Part shown: piece after piece, positions 25,265 through 32,967 of the stretch
How positions within the stretch are numbered: position 1 is the first letter of the stretch
Layout of the letters: every line of letters begins with the position of its first letter
Made by a program: the position numbers and the translations under genes
From: Candidatus Iainarchaeum sp.
GTDB taxonomy: Archaea > B1Sed10-29 > WALL01
Length of the DNA: 64,000 nt
Direction: 5' to 3'
Assembly: GCA_023129115.1 (NCBI GenBank)
Contig: JAGMCR010000003.1
Location: forward strand, 1 to 64,000
Notes under the pieces: model-generated
Told to the model about the DNA's origin: nothing
The model's input: the letters and a program-made list of their open reading frames with translations, nothing else
The model's database searches: none

Positions 25265-26707
25265 TTACTCATCGATTTGTGCCTTCTGCAGCTTGCCCGA
25301 GTAGTCGACGTAGGCTGTTTTTACTTCAGAAAATTCTTCCAAGCCGAGGATTCCCGCTTCTCTTGTCCCGTTGCCAGTCGCCTTTACCCCGCCGAACGGG
25401 AGGTGGACTTCAGCGCCAATTGTGGGGGCGTTTATGTACGTAATGCCTGCCTCCAAATCACGGATTGCGGTGAACGCGCTGTTCACGTCGCGCGTGTAAA
25501 TCGCGGCGGACAAGCCGTAGCTGGTGCTGTTCGCGACAGTAATGGCCTCGCCCAGGGACTTCACGGTGATTATCGCGAGCACGGGCCCGAAGATTTCTTC
25601 CTGCGCGATGCGTGCGGACGGCTTTACTTTCGTGAAGATTGTGGGCTCGAAGAAATTGCCTTCCAGCGCGTTGCCGCCGCAAAAGAGTTTGCCTTCCTTC
25701 TTGCCGATTTCGACGTAGGCCTTTGTCTTTTCCACGGCTGCCTGGTTCACGAGCGGGCCCACGTCCGCCTTCATGCCGTAGCCGATTGTGAGCTTGCCTG
25801 TCGCCCTCAAGAGCCTTGCCAGGAGAGGCTTTTCGACTGCCTTGTGCACGATTACGCGGGAGGCGGCGGTGCAGCGCTGGCCAGTGGTGCCGAACGCGCC
25901 CCAGATGATTCCGTCCACGGCGAGGTCCAGGTCGGCGTCGCCCATCACGATGATTGGGTTCTTGCCGCCCAGTTCCAGCCCGACTTTTTTCAATCCGGCG
26001 TTTGCGGCGACGAACTCGCCGACTTCGCGCGAGCCGGTGAAGGAAATCGCGTCGATTCCCTTGTGCCTCACGATTGGGGCGCCGACGTTTCTTCCGGAGC
26101 CGGTGACTAGGTTGACTACGCCATCGGGGACTCCGGCCTCGGAAAGGATTTTGACTAATTCGAGTGCGCAGCCCGGCGTGTCGCTCGCCGGCTTGAATAC
26201 TGCTGCGTTGCCTGCGATTAAGCAGGGCGCGAGCTTCCACGCTGGAATTGCGATTGGGAAGTTCCACGGCGTGATTAGGCCGCACACGCCGAGCGGGACG
26301 CGGACTGTCATGGCGAACTTGTCCGGCGATTCGCTGGTGGTGGTGTGGCCGAAGAAGCGGCGGCCCTCGGCGGCCATGTACTCGAAGACGTCGATTGCTT
26401 CCTGGACGTCGCCGAGGCCTTCCGAGATTTGCTTGCCCATTTCGTCGGTGACGCACTTGCCGAGCCGCTTCTTGTTTTTCTTCAAGAGGCGCGCGGCCTC
26501 GAACAGGATTTCGCCGCGGCCCGGCGCGGGGGTGAGGCGCCATTTCTTGTACGCTTTTCTCGCGGCGCGGACGGCGAGGCCTACGTCCTTGGAGTTGCCG
26601 CTTTGGAACGTTCCGATTGTCCCGCCCGTCGCGGGGTTGATGGAGGTGAAGGTCTTGCCGCTTTTGCTTTTGACCCATTTTCCGCCGATGAAGAGCTTTT
26701 CAGCCAT
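25265..26707 (-). CDS. NAD(P)-dependent aldehyde dehydrogenase
   Basis: 480 residues. Oxidises an aldehyde to its acid with NAD(P). The fold motifs are PWNFPIAIPAWKLAPCLIAG, FTGSREVGEFVAANAG (cofactor), the general base in GLELGGKNPI, and catalytic cysteine in GQRCTAASR. The C-terminal LPFGGVKATGNGTREAG resembles semialdehyde dehydrogenases. Paired with a class III aminotransferase, it could complete omega-amino acid breakdown (succinate semialdehyde or aminoadipate semialdehyde), an inference from context. GGTGG precedes the ATG. Its 3' end exists in a second, diverged copy at 24492-24552. Confidence 0.94.
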   Translation of the reverse strand: MAEKLFIGGKWVKSKSGKTFTSINPATGGTIGTFQSGNSKDVGLAVRAARKAYKKWRLTPAPGRGEILFEAARLLKKNKKRLGKCVTDEMGKQISEGLGDVQEAIDVFEYMAAEGRRFFGHTTTSESPDKFAMTVRVPLGVCGLITPWNFPIAIPAWKLAPCLIAGNAAVFKPASDTPGCALELVKILSEAGVPDGVVNLVTGSGRNVGAPIVRHKGIDAISFTGSREVGEFVAANAGLKKVGLELGGKNPIIVMGDADLDLAVDGIIWGAFGTTGQRCTAASRVIVHKAVEKPLLARLLRATGKLTIGYGMKADVGPLVNQAAVEKTKAYVEIGKKEGKLFCGGNALEGNFFEPTIFTKVKPSARIAQEEIFGPVLAIITVKSLGEAITVANSTSYGLSAAIYTRDVNSAFTAIRDLEAGITYINAPTIGAEVHLPFGGVKATGNGTREAGILGLEEFSEVKTAYVDYSGKLQKAQIDE

Positions 26708-26868
26708 TTTAAGCCACCAATAGGCAAAACGGGACTGGGTTATTTAAGGTTAATGCAGATGGCTTGCTTGTGATGCACTTTAGCCCGTGGGCCAAGGGGG
26801 GGATATCAACAGACAAGGCCGGGGGAAGCAATGGGGGGGCTCGAGCTGGTGGCCACACCCAAATAGGC

Positions 26869-26902
26869 GGTTTGGCGGCGCGGCACGCGAAGTGGCCAAA
26901 CC
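26869..26902. other. Intergenic hairpin between ALDH and the multisensor gene
   Basis: GGTTTGGC (26869-26876) pairs with GCCAAACC (26895-26902) around an 18-base loop. The 26708-26952 spacer otherwise holds the minus-strand ALDH promoter near 26739-26750 and no gene. A small RNA or a protein-binding site are both possible. Confidence 0.35.
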
Positions 26903-26920
26903 AGGATATGCCTCAAAGCT

Positions 26921-26931
26921 CATTTATATAC
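26921..26931 (+). promoter_or_regulatory. TATA element of the multisensor gene
   Basis: CATTTATATAC is centred 26 bases before ATG 26953 with no Shine-Dalgarno between, the classic leaderless spacing, and it decides the start codon. The identical 11 bases recur upstream of the V4R gene at 35720 (minus strand). Confidence 0.8.
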
Positions 26932-26952
26932 ATGAAGCTCTTTTTGTGTAGC

Positions 26953-29643
26953 ATGGCAAGGCGGGCCCCCGGGGCAGGGGTGGAAAAAAAGGGCGGCAAA
27001 AAGGCGGGGAAGGCCGTTGGGGTGCATAAAGCTGTTTTTGACAGTGTCACGGACGGCATTGTCGTGCTGGACAAGACCGGCAGGATAACCAAGATAAACA
27101 GGGCAATCACGCAGACTGGCGGGTACACTGAAAAAGACGTGGTGGGAACGCGCTTGGCTGCCCTGAAGATGTTCACCCCCGAGAGCCTTGCGAAGATGCT
27201 CGCGGCGTTCGCCAGGAGAGTGCTCGGGCAGGCCACGCCGCCTTACGCTGTCGAGCTGCGCACAAAAAAGGGAAAAACGATATTTGTTGAAATCCATGGC
27301 TCGCCCCTGCGGGAGGGCGGCAGAATAACCGGGAGCGTTGCCATACTCCGTGACATCACCAAGCGGAAGAAGGCAGAGGAAGCGCTGCGCGAGAGCGAAG
27401 AGAAGTTCAAGGACGTCACCGTGGCATCGGCTGACTGGGTGTGGGAGGTTGACAGGACCGGCAAGTACACTTACGCGTCAGGCAAGGTAAAGCAGATTTT
27501 GGGTTATACGCCTAAAGAGTTGTTGAGGCTGCACTTCTACGACCTAATGCCTAAAGACGAGGCCAAAAAGGCGATGGCGGAATTCAACGCCGCTCTTAAG
27601 ACGGGGGCGCCAATCGTTGACTTAGAGAACCTCAACCTCACGAAAGACGGTGGGGAAATATTCTTCCTCACGAACGGTGTCCCGATTTATGATGACAAAA
27701 GAAAGGTGGTTGGGTATCGCGGGGTTGACAAAGACATCACCGAGCGCAAGAAGGCAGAGGAGGCACTGAAAAAGAGCGAGGAGAGGTACAGGGGGTTGGT
27801 GGAGGGAACCGAGGCCGGGTTTTATACTGCTGCGCTGAACGGCGACGCGCTTTACGCCAGCAAATTCGTCGAGAGGATTGTGGAGGGGTTCAAGGCCGCG
27901 GAGTGGCGCAAGAAAGGGTTCTGGGCAGCCCGCATCCACCAGAACGACAGAAAGGCCGTGCTCAGGGAGTGGTCCAGGGGCGTCAAGTCAAAAAAGCCGT
28001 TCGTCCTGCAGTACCGGTTCGTGTGCAGGGACGGCACCCCAGTGTGGGTGGAGGACCACGCGTTCCCAAGCCCATCGAAGGACATGATTGAGGGGTTTAT
28101 CCTTGACATCACCGAACGCAAGAAGGCAGAGGAGCACCTGGCGCACATTGACTTGGTCCTGCGGGCGGTGCGCAACGTGAACCAGCTCATTGTAAGGGAG
28201 AAAAGCTCTGAGAAGCTGCTCAAAAGCGTTTGCGAGACACTTACCCGGGAACAGGGCTACAACAGCGCGTGGGCATGCCTTTTTGACGGGGGAAGCAAGC
28301 CTGTGATGGCTGCTGAGTCGGGGATTGGGACAAAGTTTAGCGCAATGGAAAAGCTGATGAAGAAGGGAAAGCTTACCAGGTGCGGGGAGAAAGCGCTGGG
28401 CCAAAACCGCGTTGTGGTCACTGAGGACCCGGCCAAGTCGTGCAGGGGCTGCCCGCTCCACTGTTTTTATGCGGGCAAAAACGCGTTGACCGTGCGCCTC
28501 GCGCACGGCGGCAGGACCTATGGCCTCCTTTCTGTGTCAGTGCCCGCGGCCATAGGCGTGGACAGGGAAGAGCAGTCGCTGTTCATGGAAGTCGCTGGAG
28601 ACATTTCCCTGGCGCTCCACTCTATTGAATTGGGGTCCAAGCGCGTGAAGGCAGCGGAAATGCTGCGCGAGAGCGAGGAAAAATACAAAGTGTTTTGGGA
28701 GAACACTGGCACAGCGATGTGCACCGTTGAGGCGGATAAAACTATTTCCTTCGCTAATGAGACCTTCAGTAAGCTATGCGGGTACACACTAAAAGAAATT
28801 GAGTGGAAAAAGAAGTGGACAGAGTTCGTGACCAAAGAGTACCTGAAAAGGATGGAGGAGTACCACACAGAAAGACGGAAGAAAGATGGCGAGGCGCCGA
28901 GCGAATACGAATTTGACTTTGTGGGCAAGAAGGGTGCCGTGAGAAAGGTTTTCCTTAGTGTCCAACTTATCCCGGGCACAAAAAAGTCCATCTGTTCGCT
29001 TATAGACATCACCGAGCGAAAAAAGGCAGAGGAAATGCTGCGAAAGGAAGACAAGCGCCTCGAAGGGCTTACGGCAGACCTATCCTTCCTCTACGAAGTA
29101 ACCAGCATTGCTTTTGCTGCAGAAACAGAGCAGGAACTGCTGGGCAAAGCACTGGAAGAGAGCTGCAGGGCGCTTGGCGCAGAACTTGGTATTGTGTGGA
29201 TGCATGACAAGGAACACGGGGAACTGGTCGCGCGCAAGTGCTTCGGCCTGACAGAGCAGGAATGCGCAGGCATGTCCATGAAGCCCGGTGAGGGGTGCGC
29301 TGGCAAGTCATTCCAGCGACGAGCCCCGCTTATCTCAACCAAGCGGCGGTTGAGGGGGTACAAGCCCACAACTTCTATTTGCGTCCCCCTGACAACTAAG
29401 GGGGGCACCATCGGCGTGGTGGAGGTGCTCTCGCTCTCAACCGAACTGGGGATGGGCGAACAACGGTTGCTCAAAATCGTGGCCGACCAGGTGAGCACAG
29501 CTATTAATGCCCTAAGGGCGCGGGGGGAACTGCAAAAATCCGTCAAGGAACTCAAGAAAATTAACAAGTTCCTTGTGGGAAGGGAAATGCGGATTATCGA
29601 ACTCAAAAACGAGGTGAAAGAGTTGAGGGATAAGTTAAAATAG
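26953..29643 (+). CDS. PAS/GAF multisensor protein without a kinase domain
   Basis: 896 residues from ATG 26953. Domain order: PAS (about 25-145), PAS (150-270), PAS (275-390), GAF (395-560), PAS (575-690), GAF (705-850), each PAS ending in the DITERKKAEE-type linker. The first GAF holds a cysteine cluster, CRGCPLHC, that could bind a metal or heme. There is no HisKA, HATPase, GGDEF or HTH; the protein ends in a short coiled coil, FLVGREMRIIELKNEVKELR, also found at the end of the sensor at 30835. No transmembrane segment, so it senses cytoplasmic signals and must pass them by protein contact. Confidence 0.9.
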   Translation: MARRAPGAGVEKKGGKKAGKAVGVHKAVFDSVTDGIVVLDKTGRITKINRAITQTGGYTEKDVVGTRLAALKMFTPESLAKMLAAFARRVLGQATPPYAVELRTKKGKTIFVEIHGSPLREGGRITGSVAILRDITKRKKAEEALRESEEKFKDVTVASADWVWEVDRTGKYTYASGKVKQILGYTPKELLRLHFYDLMPKDEAKKAMAEFNAALKTGAPIVDLENLNLTKDGGEIFFLTNGVPIYDDKRKVVGYRGVDKDITERKKAEEALKKSEERYRGLVEGTEAGFYTAALNGDALYASKFVERIVEGFKAAEWRKKGFWAARIHQNDRKAVLREWSRGVKSKKPFVLQYRFVCRDGTPVWVEDHAFPSPSKDMIEGFILDITERKKAEEHLAHIDLVLRAVRNVNQLIVREKSSEKLLKSVCETLTREQGYNSAWACLFDGGSKPVMAAESGIGTKFSAMEKLMKKGKLTRCGEKALGQNRVVVTEDPAKSCRGCPLHCFYAGKNALTVRLAHGGRTYGLLSVSVPAAIGVDREEQSLFMEVAGDISLALHSIELGSKRVKAAEMLRESEEKYKVFWENTGTAMCTVEADKTISFANETFSKLCGYTLKEIEWKKKWTEFVTKEYLKRMEEYHTERRKKDGEAPSEYEFDFVGKKGAVRKVFLSVQLIPGTKKSICSLIDITERKKAEEMLRKEDKRLEGLTADLSFLYEVTSIAFAAETEQELLGKALEESCRALGAELGIVWMHDKEHGELVARKCFGLTEQECAGMSMKPGEGCAGKSFQRRAPLISTKRRLRGYKPTTSICVPLTTKGGTIGVVEVLSLSTELGMGEQRLLKIVADQVSTAINALRARGELQKSVKELKKINKFLVGREMRIIELKNEVKELRDKLK

Positions 29644-29673
29644 GCAAAAGAGTTAGTAGGAGGATAGGTTGAA

Positions 29674-30786
29674 ATGAAAGCAGGCGTGGGCATAAGCAAG
29701 AACAAAAACTCATTCAAAGCAGGTGAGGAAGCAGCAAAGCAGGCTGTGAAGGGCTCGGGCAAGCCCAACTTTGTGGTGGTGTTCAGCACAGAGCGCTTCC
29801 AGCAAAAACAATTGCTTTCAGGCATAAGGTCTGTCACAAGCAGTGCCAAGCTCGCCGGATGCTGCGGCGCAGGCGTTATAGCAGGAGAAGAGCTCAGCAA
29901 AGACGCTGTTGTGGTCATGGCAATGCGCGGCAGCCCGGCGAGCGTTGGCATCGGCAAGGGCATAAGCAAGGGCCCGCACGAGGCGGGAAGGGATTCTGTG
30001 GCAGGCCTCAAAAAGCCCGGCACAATAATCTTTTTGCCGGACGGCTTGACAGGCAACGTGACAAAAGTTGTGGCAGGCGCACATGAAACACTTGGGGCAG
30101 CCTACCGCCTCGTTGGCGGCGGGGCAGGCGACAACCTGAAGTTCATCAAGACGTACCAGTTCATCAATGATGAAGTGCACTCGGACGCCGTCGTGACTGC
30201 GCTGCTGGGCCAGAAAGTGGGGGTGGGCATAGCGCATGGCTGGACACCCATCGGCGAACCAATGATAGTGACAAAGGCAAAAGGCAACGTGGTGCACGAA
30301 ATCGATGGAAGGCCTGCGCTCGATGCCTACAAGAAGCAGTTCCCGGGCGACAGGATAAGCGCCAAGGGCTTTGCGAAATTCGCCGCGGAGCACCCGCTTG
30401 GCATGCCCCAGAGGACTGGCGAGTACTTAATCCGCGACCCGCTTATGGCAGAGAAAGATGGCAGCATCAAGTGCGTGGCCGAGGTGCCCGAGAACAGTGC
30501 TGTGCGCATCATGCAGGGCGACAAGCAATCCCTCATTGCAGCGGCCGAGCAAGCGGCCCGGCAGGCAATGGCGGGGGTGAAAAAGCCTGGCGCGCTGCTC
30601 GTGTTTGACTGCGTGTCGCGGCTGCTGTTCCTGGGCGATGACGCAAAAACAGAGGTAAAGGCAGTGAGGGATATTGTCGGCAACGTGCCAACAGCCGGGT
30701 TCTTCACGTTCGGCGAAGTTGGGTCCACTGCCGGCCCGCCAATGTTCCACAACAAGACAATCGTGGTGTGCGTGCTGCCGGAGTGA
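29674..30786 (+). CDS. FIST-domain sensory protein
   Basis: 370 residues. The N-terminal half (about 10-200) fits FIST_N: LAGCCGAGVIAGEE, a GTIIFLPDGLTGN strand-loop, then LVGGGAGDNLKF. The C-terminal half fits FIST_C, with ENSAVRIMQGDKQSLI and TAGFFTFGEVGS. FIST proteins are proposed to bind small ligands such as amino acids. It is 30 bases downstream of the multisensor and before the HAMP sensor, probably in the same transcript. Confidence 0.88.
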   Translation: MKAGVGISKNKNSFKAGEEAAKQAVKGSGKPNFVVVFSTERFQQKQLLSGIRSVTSSAKLAGCCGAGVIAGEELSKDAVVVMAMRGSPASVGIGKGISKGPHEAGRDSVAGLKKPGTIIFLPDGLTGNVTKVVAGAHETLGAAYRLVGGGAGDNLKFIKTYQFINDEVHSDAVVTALLGQKVGVGIAHGWTPIGEPMIVTKAKGNVVHEIDGRPALDAYKKQFPGDRISAKGFAKFAAEHPLGMPQRTGEYLIRDPLMAEKDGSIKCVAEVPENSAVRIMQGDKQSLIAAAEQAARQAMAGVKKPGALLVFDCVSRLLFLGDDAKTEVKAVRDIVGNVPTAGFFTFGEVGSTAGPPMFHNKTIVVCVLPE

Positions 30787-30834
30787 GTGGGATGAAGAAG
30801 CGGTCGGTTGCCACAGGGCTGGAGGAGATGCTTA

Positions 30835-31929
30835 GTGCTAAAGGTTAAACTCAGCGCCAAGCTGTTCGTGCTGTTCCTCCTGGTGTCAATCGTGCCCTTG
30901 TCCGTCGTCATGTTATTTGTGTTTGACTACGGGGAACGCGTAGAAAAAACCGCGCTGGAGCGCAGGCAGAAAATGATGGACACCGCCCTCAACGCCACGC
31001 AGAAGGCCCTGGCACAAGTAGGGGAAAAAGAGATAATGAGGATAGCGGCCTACGCCGCGTCTGGCATCACTACTTACCTGAGATACACCCCGGACGCGAC
31101 AATGGAAGAGCTGCAGGCGAGCGAGGAATTCCAGGGAATTGCGGTGCATCCTGTGGGTGAGACAGGGTACACTGCAGTCCACGACAGGAACGCTATAAAC
31201 TATTTTCATGTCAACCCCGGAATAATCGGGACAGACCTGCACGCACTCGAGGAAAAGCTGCCCGGGTTCTGGGCAGTGCTGTCAGCCAACCTGAATGGCA
31301 CAGAGTCAGCAGGCTACTATGAGTGGGAGGACGCTGACGGCGTCATCAGGGACAAGTACATGTGCTGCGTCGCGGTGGATGAGAGAGACTTGAGGGTGTG
31401 TGCCACGACTTACATGGACGAGTTCACGAAACCGCAGGAAGAGCTCGGGTTGGTGTTCGCAGAAGAGACTAGGAAGAGGACGGCTGAATATGCTGAAGAA
31501 AAAAGGCTGTTGGAGGGGACTATACTGCTCTTCTTTTTTGTTAGCGCCGCGTTCATCGTTCTGGCCTCGTTCCTGATAGCACGGGTCGTCACATCACCAC
31601 TCAAGAAACTGATGGCTGGCATGAAAAAATTCAGCCGCGGGGAGAGGAATAAGCGCGTCAAGCTGGATACCCGCGACGAGATTGGCGAGATGGCGGGAGT
31701 GTTCAACGAGATGGCTGGGGAAATCCAGTCCTACACAAAAAGGCTGGAGAGCACGGTCAAAGAGAGGACAAAGGAACTCGCCAAGAAGACGGTGGAGCAG
31801 GAAAAAGCGTTGGAGTCCCTGAAGAAGACGGCTAAGTTCTTGATTGGCAGGGAAGAAAGAATCATCGGGCTAAAGAAAAAGGTAAAAGAGCTCGAGAAAC
31901 AAGTGGAAGAGCTCAAGCAGGAGCGCTGA
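30835..31929 (+). CDS. Membrane sensor with Cache-like and HAMP domains, no output domain
   Basis: 364 residues from GTG 30835, chosen for GGAGGAG seven bases upstream. Membrane helix at about 7-30, an outside Cache-like region (about 30-215) with GETGYTAVHDRNAINYFHVN, a second helix (about 222-245), a HAMP domain (about 246-300, DTRDEIGEMAGVFNEMAG), then a coiled coil ending FLIGREERIIGLKKKVKELE. No kinase or methyl-accepting domain follows. The tail matches the multisensor's C-terminus, so both probably dock to the same partner, perhaps the kinase at 32968. Confidence 0.88.
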   Translation: MLKVKLSAKLFVLFLLVSIVPLSVVMLFVFDYGERVEKTALERRQKMMDTALNATQKALAQVGEKEIMRIAAYAASGITTYLRYTPDATMEELQASEEFQGIAVHPVGETGYTAVHDRNAINYFHVNPGIIGTDLHALEEKLPGFWAVLSANLNGTESAGYYEWEDADGVIRDKYMCCVAVDERDLRVCATTYMDEFTKPQEELGLVFAEETRKRTAEYAEEKRLLEGTILLFFFVSAAFIVLASFLIARVVTSPLKKLMAGMKKFSRGERNKRVKLDTRDEIGEMAGVFNEMAGEIQSYTKRLESTVKERTKELAKKTVEQEKALESLKKTAKFLIGREERIIGLKKKVKELEKQVEELKQER

Positions 31930-31988
31930 CGCACAGAAAAGGGCTTAAATGCGCGGCGCTTATGGCTCAATCAGGAAACGGTGATGAA

Positions 31989-32954
31989 ATGAAGAAGCTA
32001 AAGGACACGCAACTTACTGGCCTCATGGCCGTGGTGCTGATAATCTCGATTGCGGCGCTGTTCCTCGGCGCAAGCGCGTACCTCAGGGAGCCGGCGCCCG
32101 CCACTGGCGTGCATCTCGCCGAGGCGCCTGCCGGGACAGTTGTCGAGGCATACGAGGGCCCGAAGTACACCGGGACCGGCACGGGCTACGTGATAGAGTT
32201 CGAGAACGGGAAGCGCCTGCACTTCGCCGGCGACACCGCGCTCATCAGCGACTTCAAGTTCGTCATCCGCGACCACTACCACCCGGACATTGGATTGTTC
32301 CCCGCCGACGGGTTCTACTGCATGGACTCGAAGCTGGCGGCTGTCGCGGCCTCGTGGGTGAACCCAGAGTACGCAATCCCTTACCACTACGGCACTTTCC
32401 CGGAGATGCCGCCGAACCCGGAAGAGTTTGTGGCGGCGCTGGACGAGCTGAGGCTCAACAACGAGACCCGGGCAAAGCCGTTCATAGCAGAGCCGGGGAT
32501 TGAGTGGGAGATTGAGGGAATCAGGGGGACCTGGCTCGGCCACGGCTCCTACTTCTTTGTGTCGCCCGGCGGAGTCAGGATTCTTGTTGACCCGTGGCTG
32601 GAGGCGAACCCAATGTGCCCAGCCAAGTTCAAGGACATTGAGCACTTCAGGGAGGCCTACGGCGACATCGACTTAGTGCTCCTGACGCACGGGCACGTCG
32701 ACCACTTCACCATTGGCGAGCTGATAAAAATTTGGGACGCCTACGAGCCAGTGGTAATCGCGCAGTGGGAGCTTGGCGGCTACATCGCCACAGAAAGTGA
32801 TATGCCTGTCTGCCTGATAAACAAGGGCGGAATCGTCACAAAGGAAAAGATATTGCTGCAGGGGATTGTCCCGCCAGAGATAGTCAACGCCAAGAAGCTT
32901 GACGGCATAAAAATAATGATGGTGCAGGCAGAGCACAGCTCTTCCCCGCCATAA
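31989..32954 (+). CDS. Membrane-anchored MBL-fold hydrolase with circularly permuted halves
   Basis: 321 residues from ATG 31989 (GGTGAT just upstream). After one N-terminal helix (about 10-32) comes what is normally the C-terminal half of a UPF0173-type MBL protein: TGYVIEFENGKRLHFAGDTA through IPYHYGTFPEMPPNPEEF. Then comes what is normally the N-terminal half: IRGTWLGHGSYFFV, RILVDPWLEANP, LLTHGHVDHF and finally MMVQAEHSSS, where the protein stops. All usual metal ligands (HxHxDH, the His before SSS, Asp of AGDT, His of HYGTF) are present but in swapped order. It sits among sensory genes. An assembly artefact is the main alternative. Confidence 0.8.
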   Translation: MKKLKDTQLTGLMAVVLIISIAALFLGASAYLREPAPATGVHLAEAPAGTVVEAYEGPKYTGTGTGYVIEFENGKRLHFAGDTALISDFKFVIRDHYHPDIGLFPADGFYCMDSKLAAVAASWVNPEYAIPYHYGTFPEMPPNPEEFVAALDELRLNNETRAKPFIAEPGIEWEIEGIRGTWLGHGSYFFVSPGGVRILVDPWLEANPMCPAKFKDIEHFREAYGDIDLVLLTHGHVDHFTIGELIKIWDAYEPVVIAQWELGGYIATESDMPVCLINKGGIVTKEKILLQGIVPPEIVNAKKLDGIKIMMVQAEHSSSPP

Positions 32955-32967
32955 GCGGTGACTTGGA

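Noticed and set aside
24492-25271. Insertion sequence between aminotransferase and ALDH
   Set aside because: No transposase, no terminal inverted repeats and no short target duplication; the flanking repeat is a diverged gene end instead.
26764-26952. N-terminal extension of the PAS/GAF multisensor by 63 residues
   Set aside because: A TATA element inside that stretch is spaced 26 bases from ATG 26953, so the extension would not be transcribed, and its residues look non-coding.
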